A stretch of 64,000 bases of DNA from contig JAJVHY010000015.1 in NCBI GenBank assembly GCA_022072455.1, forward strand, positions 1 through 64,000. Reading direction: 5' to 3'. The DNA comes from Verrucomicrobiia bacterium (GTDB lineage: Bacteria; Verrucomicrobiota; Verrucomicrobiia; Palsa-1439). Position 1 is the stretch's first letter, and each line of letters opens with the position of its first letter. Shown one piece after another: positions 1-9,064 of this stretch. Under the pieces are notes generated by a model. The model was not told the DNA's origin, did no database searches, and worked only from the letters and a program-made list of their open reading frames with translations. Made by a program: the position numbers and the translations under genes.

Positions 1-52
1 TACGCGAACAACGAAAGGTACAAATGGCACTAGCTGCCTGACCGACGAAAAA

Positions 53-80
53 TTTGCCCCTCCCCTCGGGGAGGGGCAAA
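53..80. terminator. GC-rich hairpin, terminator-like
   Basis: A perfect inverted repeat, TTTGCCCCTCCCC (53-65) with GGGGAGGGGCAAA (68-80), forms a long stem with a tight loop. Read on the minus strand it is followed by a short T run, like a Rho-independent terminator; on the plus strand no T run follows. It probably belongs to a gene left of the window or blocks antisense transcription. Nothing else is recognised in bases 1-199. Confidence 0.45.
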
Positions 81-199
81 CGGGAGAACTACCAACTCAA
101 TTACTGAACTTGACGGACACAACTGGACGCGACGAAGCGTGTCCCTCCGAAATCACTTTTGCGGCTTGGTGTGAGCTTTTTCTTGCGAAAGATTTCCGG

Positions 200-205
200 T
201 ACGAT
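200..205 (+). promoter_or_regulatory. Candidate -10 (TACGAT) of a leaderless alkD-like transcript
   Basis: TACGAT lies exactly 6 nt before the ATG at 212. It fits the TAnnnT-N6-start pattern seen at several other genes here. No clear -35 box is visible. Confidence 0.3.
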
Positions 206-211
206 GCGGAT

Positions 212-898
212 ATGGCACTGAATGAGTTGCGCCGGGATATGCGGCATGCGGCCAACCCCACACGCGCGGTGGTCTCGCAGCGTTTCTTCAAGACCGGGCC
301 GGGTGAGTACGCCGAGGGTGACCGGTTTCTTGGGCTGACCGTTCCGCAAATTCGTTCGTTCGTAAAGCAATACCGGGAGCTGTCGTTCCGTGACACATGC
401 CGGCTACTGCGCTCGCCCATCCACGAAGAACGCCTGCTTGCATTGCTTTTGCTTGTCGAAGCGAACCGGCGCGGGGACGCGACTCAGCGACGACAGATCT
501 ATCGCTGCTATCTGGCGAATACCCGGTACATCAACAACTGGGACTTGGTGGACTCGTCGGCGGAACATATTGTCGGTTCACAGTCGGGTGCGCCATTGTC
601 GAAACTGGCCCGGTCGGCAAGCCTTTGGGAGCGCCGCATCGCGATCATCGCGACGTTTCATTTCATCAAACGCGGCGAGTTTGCGCCCACGCTGCGGATT
701 GCCCGGCAATTGTTAGGCGACGAACACGACCTGATCCACAAGGCCGTCGGGTGGATGTTGCGGGAAGTCGGCAAGCGTGATTTGCCGGCACTCGAAGGTT
801 TCCTGCAGGAACATCACCGGAGGATGCCGCGGACGATGTTGCGGTATGCGATTGAGCGGTTGCCGGAACGGCGCCGGCAATGGTATTTGCTGAGGTAA
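212..898 (+). CDS. DNA alkylation repair protein, AlkD-like
   Basis: About 228 residues. AlkD-family DNA glycosylases are made of HEAT-like helical repeats and remove N3- and N7-alkylated purines in the cytoplasm. The family hallmark RFFKTGPGEYAEGD followed by FLGLTVPQIR is near the N-terminus, and the conserved YINNWDLVDSSAEH segment is in the middle. The frame is open back to a TTG at 110, but the ATG at 212 gives the usual family length and starts just before the conserved region, so it is preferred. The next gene begins 2 nt after the stop, so the two are probably cotranscribed. Family assignment is strong; activity is inferred. Confidence 0.88.
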   Translation: MALNELRRDMRHAANPTRAVVSQRFFKTGPGEYAEGDRFLGLTVPQIRSFVKQYRELSFRDTCRLLRSPIHEERLLALLLLVEANRRGDATQRRQIYRCYLANTRYINNWDLVDSSAEHIVGSQSGAPLSKLARSASLWERRIAIIATFHFIKRGEFAPTLRIARQLLGDEHDLIHKAVGWMLREVGKRDLPALEGFLQEHHRRMPRTMLRYAIERLPERRRQWYLLR

Positions 899-900
899 TC

Positions 901-1203
901 ATGTTTATCCATCATGTCTTCTTCTGGCTGAAACCGGGAACACCGGAGTCGGCAAAACAACAACTGCTCAATGATTGCCGGAATTTGCTGCCGCAAATCC
1001 CCACGGTCCGACACCTGTGGGCGGGACTGCCGGCGATGACGCCGCGCGAGATCGTGGACAACTCGTACGCGGTCGGCTTATCGGTCGTGTACGATGATCA
1101 AGCCGGGCATGACGCGTATCAGGTGCATCCGCTGCACAAGGAGTTTGGCAACCGGCATAAGCAGCATTGGGCGCGGGTGCAGGTATTTGATTTCCTCGCG
1201 TGA
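901..1203 (+). CDS. Dabb (stress-responsive A/B barrel) family protein
   Basis: 100 residues. It opens with FIHHVFFWLKPGT, the first strand of dimeric alpha/beta barrel (Dabb) proteins, and carries the usual Y..H..H pattern near the end (DAYQVHPLHKEF). These small cytoplasmic proteins form dimers; their reactions are mostly unknown. The frame is open from 880, but the ATG at 901 is preferred: it starts the domain, follows GAGG a few bases upstream, and sits 2 nt after the previous stop. Confidence 0.85.
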   Translation: MFIHHVFFWLKPGTPESAKQQLLNDCRNLLPQIPTVRHLWAGLPAMTPREIVDNSYAVGLSVVYDDQAGHDAYQVHPLHKEFGNRHKQHWARVQVFDFLA

Positions 1204-1312
1204 GTTGGGCGCGGAAGATTTTTTGGAGTTTGCGCTCGCAAATTTGCACTGAGGAGGTCACTATAATGTCCGTTGCAGCTCCGGCCGGAGCGGAAACGGG
1301 GGTGAGCGGCAA

Positions 1313-1393
1313 ATGGCAGCGAAGAAAAAAGCAGCGAAGAAGAAGGTAGCGAAGAAGAAGGTAGCGAAGAAGAAGGGTGGCAAGAAGAAGTAG
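1313..1393 (+). CDS. Tiny Lys/Ala-rich basic peptide (26 aa)
   Basis: After MAA the reading frame is a chain of KKK triplets separated by AA, VA, VA and GG, ending in KKK-stop. More than half of the residues are lysine. Such tails resemble the C-termini of histone H1-like or Hc1-like bacterial DNA-binding proteins, so nucleic-acid binding is plausible but unproven. A TATAAT hexamer lies at 1262-1267 without a well-spaced -35, and no strong ribosome binding site precedes the ATG. It could be a relic of a longer protein. The antisense Phe-rich frame is a shadow. Confidence 0.45.
   Translation: MAAKKKAAKKKVAKKKVAKKKGGKKK
1316..1390 (+). repeat. 15-bp in-frame tandem repeat, five units
   Basis: Five consecutive 15-nt units of the form GCAGCGAAGAAGAAG, with small changes (first unit A-richer, GTA or GGT in later units), encode the AAKKK/VAKKK/GGKKK pentapeptides of the small basic peptide. 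Such arrays expand and contract easily. Confidence 0.8.
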
Positions 1394-1462
1394 CCCCCCA
1401 CAGTTGCGGGTTTCACTGGTTGCGCGGTTTTTTGGCGTTGCCAGTGAGGCCCGCTGGGGTCA

Positions 1463-2272
1463 ATGACCACAGTTGACCCGACAGCCGGCATTGCGGCTGC
1501 TAGTAGTTGCAGTGTGAAGGAATCTCTCATTGTTGCAAATCCCGCCAGTTCGTTGACCGCCATTCCCTCCATTCGTCGCCGGCTATACGGCTTGTGCGTC
1601 GTGGTGAGTCTCGCCGTGCTTTTATTGATTCACCTCAATAACAGTTCCTTGCTTCAGGTGAATGCCTATGTCCCGCTGATTGTGGCGACGATGTTGGCAA
1701 TTGGACTGGCGGGCGCAGAGTGGGAGGTGGCGCTGCAACGTCACGCGGCCGAGCGGCAGGCGCGGCTGGCGGAACTGGAGCGCTCCGAGTTTCACGCGGT
1801 GGAACGGCAGCGGACTTTTAACCGGCTCTGGCAGGTTTTGGCTGACAGTCGTGGCAAGGCCAGCTTGCCGGCGGAGGCGCTGGATATGTTGGCGCAATTG
1901 TTTGGTGCCGATCTGGTGGCGGTCTGGTCGGTCACCGAGGAGAGCGAGGCGTTTCGATTGCGCGGAGTGCAACCGGCGGAGGCGGCGAACGCAAGCCGGC
2001 TGGAAAAAATTGCGCAAGCGTCGCCCTGCTTTGAACGGCTGCGTGGGGTCCAGCGCGACTTGCATGTCACGAATTTCGCGCGCGAGACGTCACAGGCGCT
2101 CGGCCTGTTTTGTGAGGAGCGAAATCTCCAAGAGGCGATGCTGTGTCCGGTGTTGGTCCGCCAAGAGATGGTCGGGGTGCTGGCGTTTTTCTATCAGGGC
2201 AAACCAGAACTCTCCGCGAAGGTGCGGGAAGAGTTGCAGTCGGCTGCCAATCTCTTGCTCTGCGCGTTGTGA
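1463..2272 (+). CDS. Membrane-anchored GAF-domain protein
   Basis: 269 residues. Two adjacent hydrophobic segments (about 42-58 and 68-85) are followed by a charged, probably coiled-coil stretch (about 88-120) and a GAF-like sensory domain (about 125-269). No kinase, GGDEF or other output domain follows the GAF region, so the protein either senses a small molecule for a partner or is a cut-down signalling protein. It starts at ATG 1463 and stands alone, ending 4 nt before the convergent membrane-protein gene. Ligand unknown. Confidence 0.65.
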   Translation: MTTVDPTAGIAAASSCSVKESLIVANPASSLTAIPSIRRRLYGLCVVVSLAVLLLIHLNNSSLLQVNAYVPLIVATMLAIGLAGAEWEVALQRHAAERQARLAELERSEFHAVERQRTFNRLWQVLADSRGKASLPAEALDMLAQLFGADLVAVWSVTEESEAFRLRGVQPAEAANASRLEKIAQASPCFERLRGVQRDLHVTNFARETSQALGLFCEERNLQEAMLCPVLVRQEMVGVLAFFYQGKPELSAKVREELQSAANLLLCAL

Positions 2273-2276
2273 GCGG

Positions 2277-3461
2277 TCAGGCAGGCACAATGACCGGCTC
2301 GACGGCGCTCTTGCCGGTCACCCAGTTCCAGATGGCTTTTAAGCCTTTGAGCAAACCGACATCACGGATGTCGGTGATTCCGTAAATCCGGCCGATTTCG
2401 TCTTCATGACGTTTGTAGCGGGGCGGCATCGCCAATAAACTCCGGGTTTTCTTGTCCTCGACGGTCATGATCTCTGGACAAAACAAGCCGCGGCCAATCG
2501 CATAGCGTCCCGCCGGCAAGGCGACCGTCCGCACCGGCAGAAACAACCAGGGCTTGTACTCAAAGAGCAGTTTCGATTCGGCGTCCTTGCGCAATCGGCC
2601 GTAGGTGCGAATGGGCGTCTTTTCGATTTTGCGTCCGGTAAACATCCAGTTCGCGTCCGGGGCGGGCTTGAAGCGTTTGTGGCGGAACGTAAAGAAATCC
2701 CACGTGTAGACCGAACCGAAGACCATCAACCGGAACGACCACCCGGCAATGAAATATGCGATCACCACAATGATCATCGACAACAACGCGGCCGCGAGGG
2801 GATTGATAAAATTCAACGCAGTGATGAACCCGATGACTGATGTGCGGATCCCTTTCAACGCCGCATCCACCACGCCCCACGGACTCACCAAGATCAAGAC
2901 GTTCGTCACGTGCCCGACCAACCACACCAGCACAAAACACGTCACCGCGAGCGGAATCGTCAAAATGTTCAGCAATGGCGCGAGGCTGAATCCCAAAATG
3001 CTGGCCTGCAGCACCTGTGGGTCCGCTGAACTTGTCAGTTGCGAATGAAAAATCATGGCGATGGACGGCACCACGGCACCCGCCGCGACCAAGCCACTGA
3101 CCTTGCTTTCGACTGTCTCCACCACATCGAACGCCTTCTTCCAGCCGGGCGGGAAGACGGCACCGGCGCTGTCCTTCAAGGCAATGGCCCCGACCAACAA
3201 CAACGCCGGCAACCAGAACTTCACTTGCGCGTACCACGGCATGGCGGCCTTCTTTTCGGCGGGACACGTAAAATAATCATATGCCCCAACCACTCCCACG
3301 CCGAGTAACGGCGAAATCGCGATGCCGGTGATCTTCGTCAACGCTTTGGCCAATTCAAGCCCGTGCTGATTGGTCGCGGCCGGTTGGACTGCTTCGCTTG
3401 CCGCCAAGGCGAGACCACTGCACACCGCCAAGGCCAAGATGAAAAATAGGAGACGTTTCAT
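2277..3461 (-). CDS. Uncharacterised multi-pass membrane protein
   Basis: 394 residues, no family recognised. A signal-peptide-like N-terminus (MKRLLFFILALAVCSG...) is followed by about five more hydrophobic segments up to about residue 240. A soluble basic C-terminal part (about 245-394) contains FRHKRFKPAPD and a repeated PxRxxxLPAGRY-type stretch. It is monocistronic and divergent from rlmN. TAGAAT lies 6 nt before its ATG (3468-3473 on the minus strand), suggesting a leaderless mRNA. No function can be assigned. Confidence 0.7.
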   Translation of the reverse strand: MKRLLFFILALAVCSGLALAASEAVQPAATNQHGLELAKALTKITGIAISPLLGVGVVGAYDYFTCPAEKKAAMPWYAQVKFWLPALLLVGAIALKDSAGAVFPPGWKKAFDVVETVESKVSGLVAAGAVVPSIAMIFHSQLTSSADPQVLQASILGFSLAPLLNILTIPLAVTCFVLVWLVGHVTNVLILVSPWGVVDAALKGIRTSVIGFITALNFINPLAAALLSMIIVVIAYFIAGWSFRLMVFGSVYTWDFFTFRHKRFKPAPDANWMFTGRKIEKTPIRTYGRLRKDAESKLLFEYKPWLFLPVRTVALPAGRYAIGRGLFCPEIMTVEDKKTRSLLAMPPRYKRHEDEIGRIYGITDIRDVGLLKGLKAIWNWVTGKSAVEPVIVPA

Positions 3462-3467
3462 GTTCCA

Positions 3468-3473
3468 ATTCTA
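3468..3473 (-). promoter_or_regulatory. Candidate -10 (TAGAAT), 6 nt before the start
   Basis: On the minus strand TAGAAT-TGGAAC-ATG precedes the membrane-protein gene. No Shine-Dalgarno sequence is visible. This is a good example of the leaderless arrangement. Confidence 0.45.
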
Positions 3474-3494
3474 GCGTAATGGAGGGAAAATTGA

Positions 3495-3500
3495 TAGTCT
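3495..3500 (+). promoter_or_regulatory. Candidate -10 (TAGTCT) of leaderless rlmN
   Basis: TAGTCT lies 6 nt before the GTG start of rlmN. GGAGGG at 3481-3486 is about 20 nt upstream, too far for a normal ribosome binding site. No convincing -35 was found. Confidence 0.35.
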
Positions 3501-3506
3501 CGACCT

Positions 3507-4580
3507 GTGACTGCCAAACCCGACATCAAGTCGCTCTACCGGGATGAACTCGCGAAACTCTGCGATCAGCCTTACCGGGCGGATCAGGTTCTGCAATGGG
3601 TCTATCAGAAGAACGCCGACTCATTTGCCGGAATGTCAAACATGCCGGCGGCGCTGCGTGAGCAACTGGCGGCGCAATTTGAATTGAACGCCGTCCACTC
3701 GGTTCACACGCGCAATGCCAGCGACACAACGGAGAAATTCCTCTTCCAACTCCGCGACCGCTCGCTCATCGAAACCGTCCTCATCCCGGCCACGCCCGGC
3801 CTGACGACGCAAAGCGACCGGCACACCGTTTGCATTTCCACGCAAGTCGGTTGCGCTTACGGATGCAAATTCTGTGCGTCTGGCCTCGAAGGCGTCAAAC
3901 GCAACCTCACCGCCGCCGAGATTGTGGATCAGGTGGTTCACGTGCAACGACTGTCCGGGGAACGCGTCAGCAACATCGTCGTCATGGGCATGGGTGAGCC
4001 ACTGGCGAATTACGACAACGTGTTGCGGGCGCTGCGAATCATCAACGCCGGCTGGGCGCTGGGAATCGGGGCCCGCAAGATGACCATCAGCACCGTTGGT
4101 CTCGCGCCGCGCATCCGGCAACTCGCGGACGAACCCATGCAAATCCGGCTGGCCATCTCGCTGCATGGCGCGACCGACGACGTCCGCAGTCAAATCATGC
4201 CGGTCAACAAGAAACATCCGTTGCAGGAGTTGCTCGACGCTTGCGATTACTACGTCAACACTCGGCAACGCATCTTGACCTTCGAGTACATCCTGATTGA
4301 AGGCGTCAATGATTCCCTCGATCAAGCCCATAAACTTGGCGCGATCGCCCGCCGGCTCCGCGCCAAGGTAAACCTTATCCCCTATAATCCCGTTGATGGT
4401 CTTCAGTGGCGGCGCCCCGGTCGTGACCGGTGTAAAATGTTCGCCCACACCCTCAAATCCCACGGCATCACCGCCACACTCCGCACCGAGAAAGGCACCG
4501 ACATCAATGCCGCCTGCGGCCAACTCCGGCTCCAACGGCAAAACGTCGGGATGCCCGAGCACACCGTCGCAGATCAATAA
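3507..4580 (+). CDS. rlmN: 23S rRNA (adenine2503-C2)/tRNA methyltransferase RlmN
   Basis: 357 residues. This radical-SAM enzyme methylates C2 of A2503 in 23S rRNA and A37 of some tRNAs. The cluster-binding motif CAYGCKFC (C116, C120, C123) is intact, as are the GMGEPLANYDN loop and the C-terminal INAACGQL motif. The cysteine at about 337 in that motif is the expected methyl-carrying residue. Start is GTG 3507. The gene is convergent with the MATE gene about 70 nt away. Length and motifs are those of a complete RlmN. Confidence 0.96.
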   Translation: MTAKPDIKSLYRDELAKLCDQPYRADQVLQWVYQKNADSFAGMSNMPAALREQLAAQFELNAVHSVHTRNASDTTEKFLFQLRDRSLIETVLIPATPGLTTQSDRHTVCISTQVGCAYGCKFCASGLEGVKRNLTAAEIVDQVVHVQRLSGERVSNIVVMGMGEPLANYDNVLRALRIINAGWALGIGARKMTISTVGLAPRIRQLADEPMQIRLAISLHGATDDVRSQIMPVNKKHPLQELLDACDYYVNTRQRILTFEYILIEGVNDSLDQAHKLGAIARRLRAKVNLIPYNPVDGLQWRRPGRDRCKMFAHTLKSHGITATLRTEKGTDINAACGQLRLQRQNVGMPEHTVADQ

Positions 4581-4650
4581 TTCTTTCGGGTCTCAATTGG
4601 TGGACGAATGCGGCTGGCGGCCCGAACCAAGTCCCGGCCGAGGGCCTCAG

Positions 4651-6045
4651 TCAGATTTGAGTTTGTTTCCAACGGCCCCGCCGGAAGAGGACGATGCCGA
4701 TCAAGCCGGCCATGGATTCTGCAATCACGACCGACCAATAAACGCCGCTTTCCCGGAACCCGAGTTTCAACGCCAACACGTATGCCAGCGGAATCTCCAG
4801 CAGCCAGAAGCAGACGAAGTTGATTTTCGTCGGCGTCAACGTATCGCCCGCGCCATTGAACGCCTGCGGCATCACCAGTCCCCACGCATAAAAGACATAC
4901 CCGAGCGCCACGATGCGGAGACATTCCGCGCCCGCCGCCACCACCGCCGGCTCGGTTGTGAAAATGCGAATCAGCCGGTCACTCCAGAAAATGTAAACCA
5001 GTGACACCAGCACCATAAATCCCATCGTGACAAACCCGGTAATCCACACCGACCGTTCCGCGCGGGCCGGTTGTTGCGCGCCGAGATTCTGCCCCACCAA
5101 CGTGGCCGCCGCGTTCGACAAGCCCCAGGCCGGCAGGAACGTGAAAATGAAAATCCGCACCGCAATCGTGTAGCCGGCCAGCGCATCGCTGCCAAACACC
5201 GCCATGATCCGCACCAACCCGACCCACGATGACGTGGCGATGATCAACTGACCAATCCCACCGAGTGAAGTCTTGACCAGATGTCCCATCACCGCGAGAT
5301 CCACGCGTACCTGCGACCACAACACGCGGATGTGTTTCGCGCCGCGGAACAACACCCACAACTGCATCAACACGCCCAACCCACGCCCGATATTCGTTGC
5401 CACCGCCGCACCTTCGATGCCCATTGCCGGAAAGGGCCCCCACCCGAAAATCAAAACCGGGTCCAGCACGATGTTCACGCCGTTCGCCAGCCACAACACC
5501 CGCATTGCCACCGCCGCATCACCGGCACCGCGAAAAATCGCGTTGATGACGAATAGCAGCATGATCACCGCGTTCCCACCCAGCATCCACGCCGTATACC
5601 GGTACCCATGTTCGATGCCCCACGCATCCGCCCCCATCAACGCCAGCACATCCTTCGCGAAAAACGCCCCAACCGCCGCAAACGGAATACAGACCGCAAC
5701 CGATATGATGACGGCCTGCACGGCAACGTCGGCCGCCCCCGCGCGATTCTTCTCCCCGACCCGTCGCGCCACGAACGCCGTCGTCGCCATGGACAACCCG
5801 ATAGCCACGGCGTAGACCAGCGTCAGCAACGATTCCGTCACGCCTACCACCGCAACCGCCGACGCGCCGAGAGATGACACGAAATACACATCCACGACGG
5901 CAAAGATGGATTCCATCGCCATCTCCAACATCATCGGCACCGCCAAGAGCAGAATCGCCCGGCCGAGGCTGCCTTGGGTGTAGTCCATCTCCGTTCCACG
6001 AATCGCATCGCGGAGATCGCGCCACAGAGTTCGGAATCGGCTCAT
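4651..6045 (-). CDS. MATE-family efflux transporter
   Basis: 464 residues with about 12 membrane segments in two similar halves. MATE pumps export organic cations, drugs or metabolites in exchange for H+ or Na+. Family signatures include the N-terminal LAVPMMLEMAMESIFAVVDVYFVSSLG and the mid-protein NAAATLVGQNLGAQQPARAE. The frame extends to a GTG at 6051, but the ATG at 6045 forms an ATGA overlap with the stop of the upstream gene and is preferred. It is the last gene of a leftward run starting with the DoxX gene. Substrate unknown. Confidence 0.92.
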   Translation of the reverse strand: MSRFRTLWRDLRDAIRGTEMDYTQGSLGRAILLLAVPMMLEMAMESIFAVVDVYFVSSLGASAVAVVGVTESLLTLVYAVAIGLSMATTAFVARRVGEKNRAGAADVAVQAVIISVAVCIPFAAVGAFFAKDVLALMGADAWGIEHGYRYTAWMLGGNAVIMLLFVINAIFRGAGDAAVAMRVLWLANGVNIVLDPVLIFGWGPFPAMGIEGAAVATNIGRGLGVLMQLWVLFRGAKHIRVLWSQVRVDLAVMGHLVKTSLGGIGQLIIATSSWVGLVRIMAVFGSDALAGYTIAVRIFIFTFLPAWGLSNAAATLVGQNLGAQQPARAERSVWITGFVTMGFMVLVSLVYIFWSDRLIRIFTTEPAVVAAGAECLRIVALGYVFYAWGLVMPQAFNGAGDTLTPTKINFVCFWLLEIPLAYVLALKLGFRESGVYWSVVIAESMAGLIGIVLFRRGRWKQTQI

Positions 6046-7559
6046 TTCCACAGCGTACTCACTGACAGCTTACCTGACTGGGTGTCAACGACGGCCAGAA
6101 TCGGTTCCGACACCTTGTTCGGCACCGGCGGACGGGTGCCGATAAATGCCGTGAACCGCGTGTCCGGCAGAATTTGCGATAGCTTGAACCGATCAATGCC
6201 GGTATCCACTTGCCAGAGAACCTTGCCGGCCACGTCCACCCGCGCGACCAACAACGTTCCCGCCAGGCCCGGCGTGGAGGTGTGAATCATCAGAAACCCG
6301 TCCGGCTCGGTCAACCGCAGTGGGTCGGCGCCGGCCCCGCCGCACACGAATGCGGCGTTGAGATACTCAGCGTCGGCCACCGGCGTCAGCGCGAGAATCT
6401 CCTGCCGCCCGCCGGGTTGTTCGTCGCCGAGTTCGCCTCGATAGAATCGCCGCAACACCTTCGCGTTCTGGGCAGGGTTGCGCCGCGCGAGCCGGGATTT
6501 CGGTTTGAAATCGCGTTCCGCCTCCTGTGGCGAATGCAGCCCCAGCCATTGATTCGGCGTGGGGCGGACACCGGCGCTCAGAAAGTCGAGCGCGGCGGGA
6601 TCGAACGGCAACGCGGCGGCGGTGCGCTCTACCTCCGCCGGCACCGCTTTGAGCGTGGCCGGTTCAACCTCGAGAACCTGCCGGCGATCCGGACTGGTCA
6701 CGCGCAATCGTTGCGCGAACGAAATCCGCCGCGAATCCTCCCACGTCTCGTCGAATGCTGGGTTCGCGCGCCGCAGTTCGGCCGGGCTAATGAGCTTGCC
6801 GGTCTGGAGATTCACGCCGCCGAGCCCACTGAAGTTGAACCAGACTGTGTGCCCATCGCTGCCGAGAAGTTTCGCCAGATTGAAGTCACCGACGGGACGA
6901 TGCCGGGCAATCGGGATCATTCGCCCCGTCGAACTCCCGTCCACCGGATAAAGAAACAGTGCGAGCCGATACCGGTCTTTGCTCGGGTCGCGATGCAATG
7001 ACGGCACATATGACTCCAAGGTCTGGATAAACGTGGCGATATGCTCCGGCGTGCGGACCGAAAGCGCGAGCGGAGTTCCCGGTGCCGAGCGAACTGAAAA
7101 CAGGCTTTTCATGGCAATAAATGCGAGCGCGCCGAGCAGAACGATGCCGGCCAGAATCAGGCGGAATTTCCAATACCGGGCACGAGCCGACAGAGGATCC
7201 GCCGTGGAGGGGCGGGGCGGCGGCGGTGGCCCAACTTGCCGGATGAGAATACTACCGGTTTGCGCGTCAATCTCAGCACGGCTGGCCGGCGCTTTCTGCC
7301 GGATCACTTCGGCGGCGACGCGCTGCAAGATCTCCGTGCGGCGCGCCAGTGCCCATGTGTGTTGCGCGCGCCACGTGGCTTCGTCGCCGCCGGTAATGAT
7401 CGCCACCGCATCCCCGCCGCCAAATTCCCAGTCGAGGGTGATAACGCCCGCCGGTTCGCGATAGATCACGGAGCCGCAACGTCCTTTTTCCTCGATATCC
7501 ACACGCCAATCCGCCGGTGACTGGTCACGACCGGCCGGACTTGGAGGACTGGAGTTCAT
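6042..7559 (-). CDS. Single-pass membrane protein, possibly PA2928-like
   Basis: 505 residues. A soluble N-terminal part (1-120), ending in a PPPPPRP linker, is followed by one transmembrane helix (about 134-155) and a large, probably extracytoplasmic domain. That domain contains short segments typical of propeller-like proteins (GHTVWFNFSGLGGVNLQTGKLI; VLWQVDTGIDRFKLSQILPD). The arrangement recalls proteins annotated 'PA2928 family', but this is from memory and weak. It overlaps the MATE start by 4 nt and follows the MoaD-like gene by 16 nt, so it is probably in the same operon. Role unknown. Confidence 0.6.
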   Translation of the reverse strand: MNSSPPSPAGRDQSPADWRVDIEEKGRCGSVIYREPAGVITLDWEFGGGDAVAIITGGDEATWRAQHTWALARRTEILQRVAAEVIRQKAPASRAEIDAQTGSILIRQVGPPPPPRPSTADPLSARARYWKFRLILAGIVLLGALAFIAMKSLFSVRSAPGTPLALSVRTPEHIATFIQTLESYVPSLHRDPSKDRYRLALFLYPVDGSSTGRMIPIARHRPVGDFNLAKLLGSDGHTVWFNFSGLGGVNLQTGKLISPAELRRANPAFDETWEDSRRISFAQRLRVTSPDRRQVLEVEPATLKAVPAEVERTAAALPFDPAALDFLSAGVRPTPNQWLGLHSPQEAERDFKPKSRLARRNPAQNAKVLRRFYRGELGDEQPGGRQEILALTPVADAEYLNAAFVCGGAGADPLRLTEPDGFLMIHTSTPGLAGTLLVARVDVAGKVLWQVDTGIDRFKLSQILPDTRFTAFIGTRPPVPNKVSEPILAVVDTQSGKLSVSTLWK

Positions 7560-7575
7560 GGTGCTGCGCTACGTT

Positions 7576-7884
7576 CTACCACCCGCCGGCAATCGCGCCG
7601 ATGATGGCGAAGGGTTCTTGGCCGGTAAGGATCGCTTCCGGCAACGGCGTATCCGCCGGTAAGTTCGACCAATCTTCTTCGCAGACGTAGAAACGCAAGA
7701 ACGGCCGGCGTTTCAGAGAAACATGGTCGCGGATTGTGCCGCGCAAGACTGGATACTTGGCTTCCACCGCATCGAGGACTGAACCGATGGTTACCGGCGG
7801 GGTGACTTCGACGGTGACTTCCCGGCCTTCGATCTTTGTGAGCGTGCGGAGGTGAAATGGGATTTCGACGCGAATCAAGCTCAT
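7576..7884 (-). CDS. MoaD/ThiS-family ubiquitin-like sulfur-carrier protein
   Basis: 102 residues with a beta-grasp pattern. MoaD and ThiS carry sulfur as a C-terminal Gly-Gly thiocarboxylate. This protein ends IIGAIAGGW, that is, Gly-Gly plus one Trp. Activation by a MoeB/ThiF-type enzyme would therefore need removal of the Trp, or the protein is a non-conjugating relative. No MoaE, ThiG, ThiF or MoeB gene is nearby. It follows the BNR gene by 19 nt, suggesting that the propeller is its partner. Confidence 0.8.
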   Translation of the reverse strand: MSLIRVEIPFHLRTLTKIEGREVTVEVTPPVTIGSVLDAVEAKYPVLRGTIRDHVSLKRRPFLRFYVCEEDWSNLPADTPLPEAILTGQEPFAIIGAIAGGW

Positions 7885-7903
7885 GGAAATCCGGATTGCG
7901 GAT

Positions 7904-9064
7904 TTACTTCAATGTTTGCACTTCCACGGACAACACCCCCGGCAAGTCGTGCACGAGGCACTGCCAGTTGTCGCCACCATCGGGCGAACAATAGACCTGG
8001 CCGCCGGTCGTGCCGAAGTAAATGCCGCATTGGTCGAGCGAGTCCACGGCCATCGCGTCGCGCAGGACGTTGACGTAACAATGCTCTTGCGGCAGGCCTT
8101 TGGTGAGAGCTTCCCATTCGTTGCCGCCGGTCTTGCTGCGGTAAACGCGCAGCTTGGCGTCGGGTGGGTAATGCTCGGAGTCGCTCTTGATCGGGACGAC
8201 GTAGATGGTGTTCGGTTCGTGCGCGTGGACATCAATCGGAAAACCGAAATCGCTCGGGAGATTGCCGGAGACTTCGGTCCAGTTGTCGCCGGCGTTGTCG
8301 CTGCGGTTGACGTCCCAGTGTTTTTGCATGAACAGCACGTTCGGGCGCGACGGATGCATCGCAATCCGGTGGACGCAGTGGCCAACTTCGTTGGATTTGT
8401 CCGGCAACTCGTATTGCATGTTCAACCCTTTGGTGGCCGGCTTCCAAGACTTGCCGCCGTCTTCGGTGCGGAACACACCGGCAGCGGAAATGGCGACCCA
8501 GATTCGATTCGGGTTGGTTTTATCGAGCAAGATCGTGTGCAAGCCCATGCCGCCAGCGCCGGGCTGCCAGAGTTCACCTTTCGTATGCCGCAACGCCGGT
8601 AATTCGTTCCACGTGTGACCACCATCGGTTGTTTTGAACAACGCGGCGTCTTCCACGCCGGCATAGCACTCGTCGGGATTGGTCAACGATGGTTCGAGAT
8701 GCCAGACGCGTTTGAATTCCCAGGGATGTTGCGTGCCGTCGTAGAACAGATGCTTGCCGACTTCGCCTTCGTAGACAAACTTGTTGCTCTCGCCCATCGG
8801 AAAACCCATCTCATTCGTCCCGCCACCGCCGCCGGGCGGATTCCAAGTCTTGCCGCCATCGTCGGAGCGCTGGATGATTTGCCCGAACCACCCACTCGTC
8901 TGCGAAGCGAAAATCCGGTTCGGCTCAACCGGCGAACCTTTCACGTGGTAGACCTCCCAGCCCACGAAATGCGGTTCGCTCACTTTCCAATTCTTGCGCG
9001 CGCCATCTGCCGTCAAGATAAACGCGCCCTTTTTCGTGCCGACCAACACTCGGACGCTGCTCAT
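7904..9064 (-). CDS. BNR/WD40-like beta-propeller protein (VPS10/sialidase-like repeats)
   Basis: 386 residues, no signal peptide. Asp-box-like repeats recur: [45 protein letters not shown]. These mark BNR propellers of the sortilin/YCF48/sialidase fold. Sialidase catalytic residues could not be identified, so a binding or scaffold role is as likely as hydrolysis. ATG 9064 overlaps the DoxX stop (ATGA), and a MoaD-like gene follows at once. Confidence 0.82.
   Translation of the reverse strand: MSSVRVLVGTKKGAFILTADGARKNWKVSEPHFVGWEVYHVKGSPVEPNRIFASQTSGWFGQIIQRSDDGGKTWNPPGGGGGTNEMGFPMGESNKFVYEGEVGKHLFYDGTQHPWEFKRVWHLEPSLTNPDECYAGVEDAALFKTTDGGHTWNELPALRHTKGELWQPGAGGMGLHTILLDKTNPNRIWVAISAAGVFRTEDGGKSWKPATKGLNMQYELPDKSNEVGHCVHRIAMHPSRPNVLFMQKHWDVNRSDNAGDNWTEVSGNLPSDFGFPIDVHAHEPNTIYVVPIKSDSEHYPPDAKLRVYRSKTGGNEWEALTKGLPQEHCYVNVLRDAMAVDSLDQCGIYFGTTGGQVYCSPDGGDNWQCLVHDLPGVLSVEVQTLK

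Noticed and set aside
1244-1267. Promoter TTGCAC...TATAAT before the Lys-rich peptide
   Set aside because: The boxes are only 12 nt apart, too close for sigma-70; only the -10 is convincing.
1261-1572. Antisense frame with FFFATFFFAA repeats
   Set aside because: It is the complement of the Lys-rich repeat and crosses the GAF gene start.
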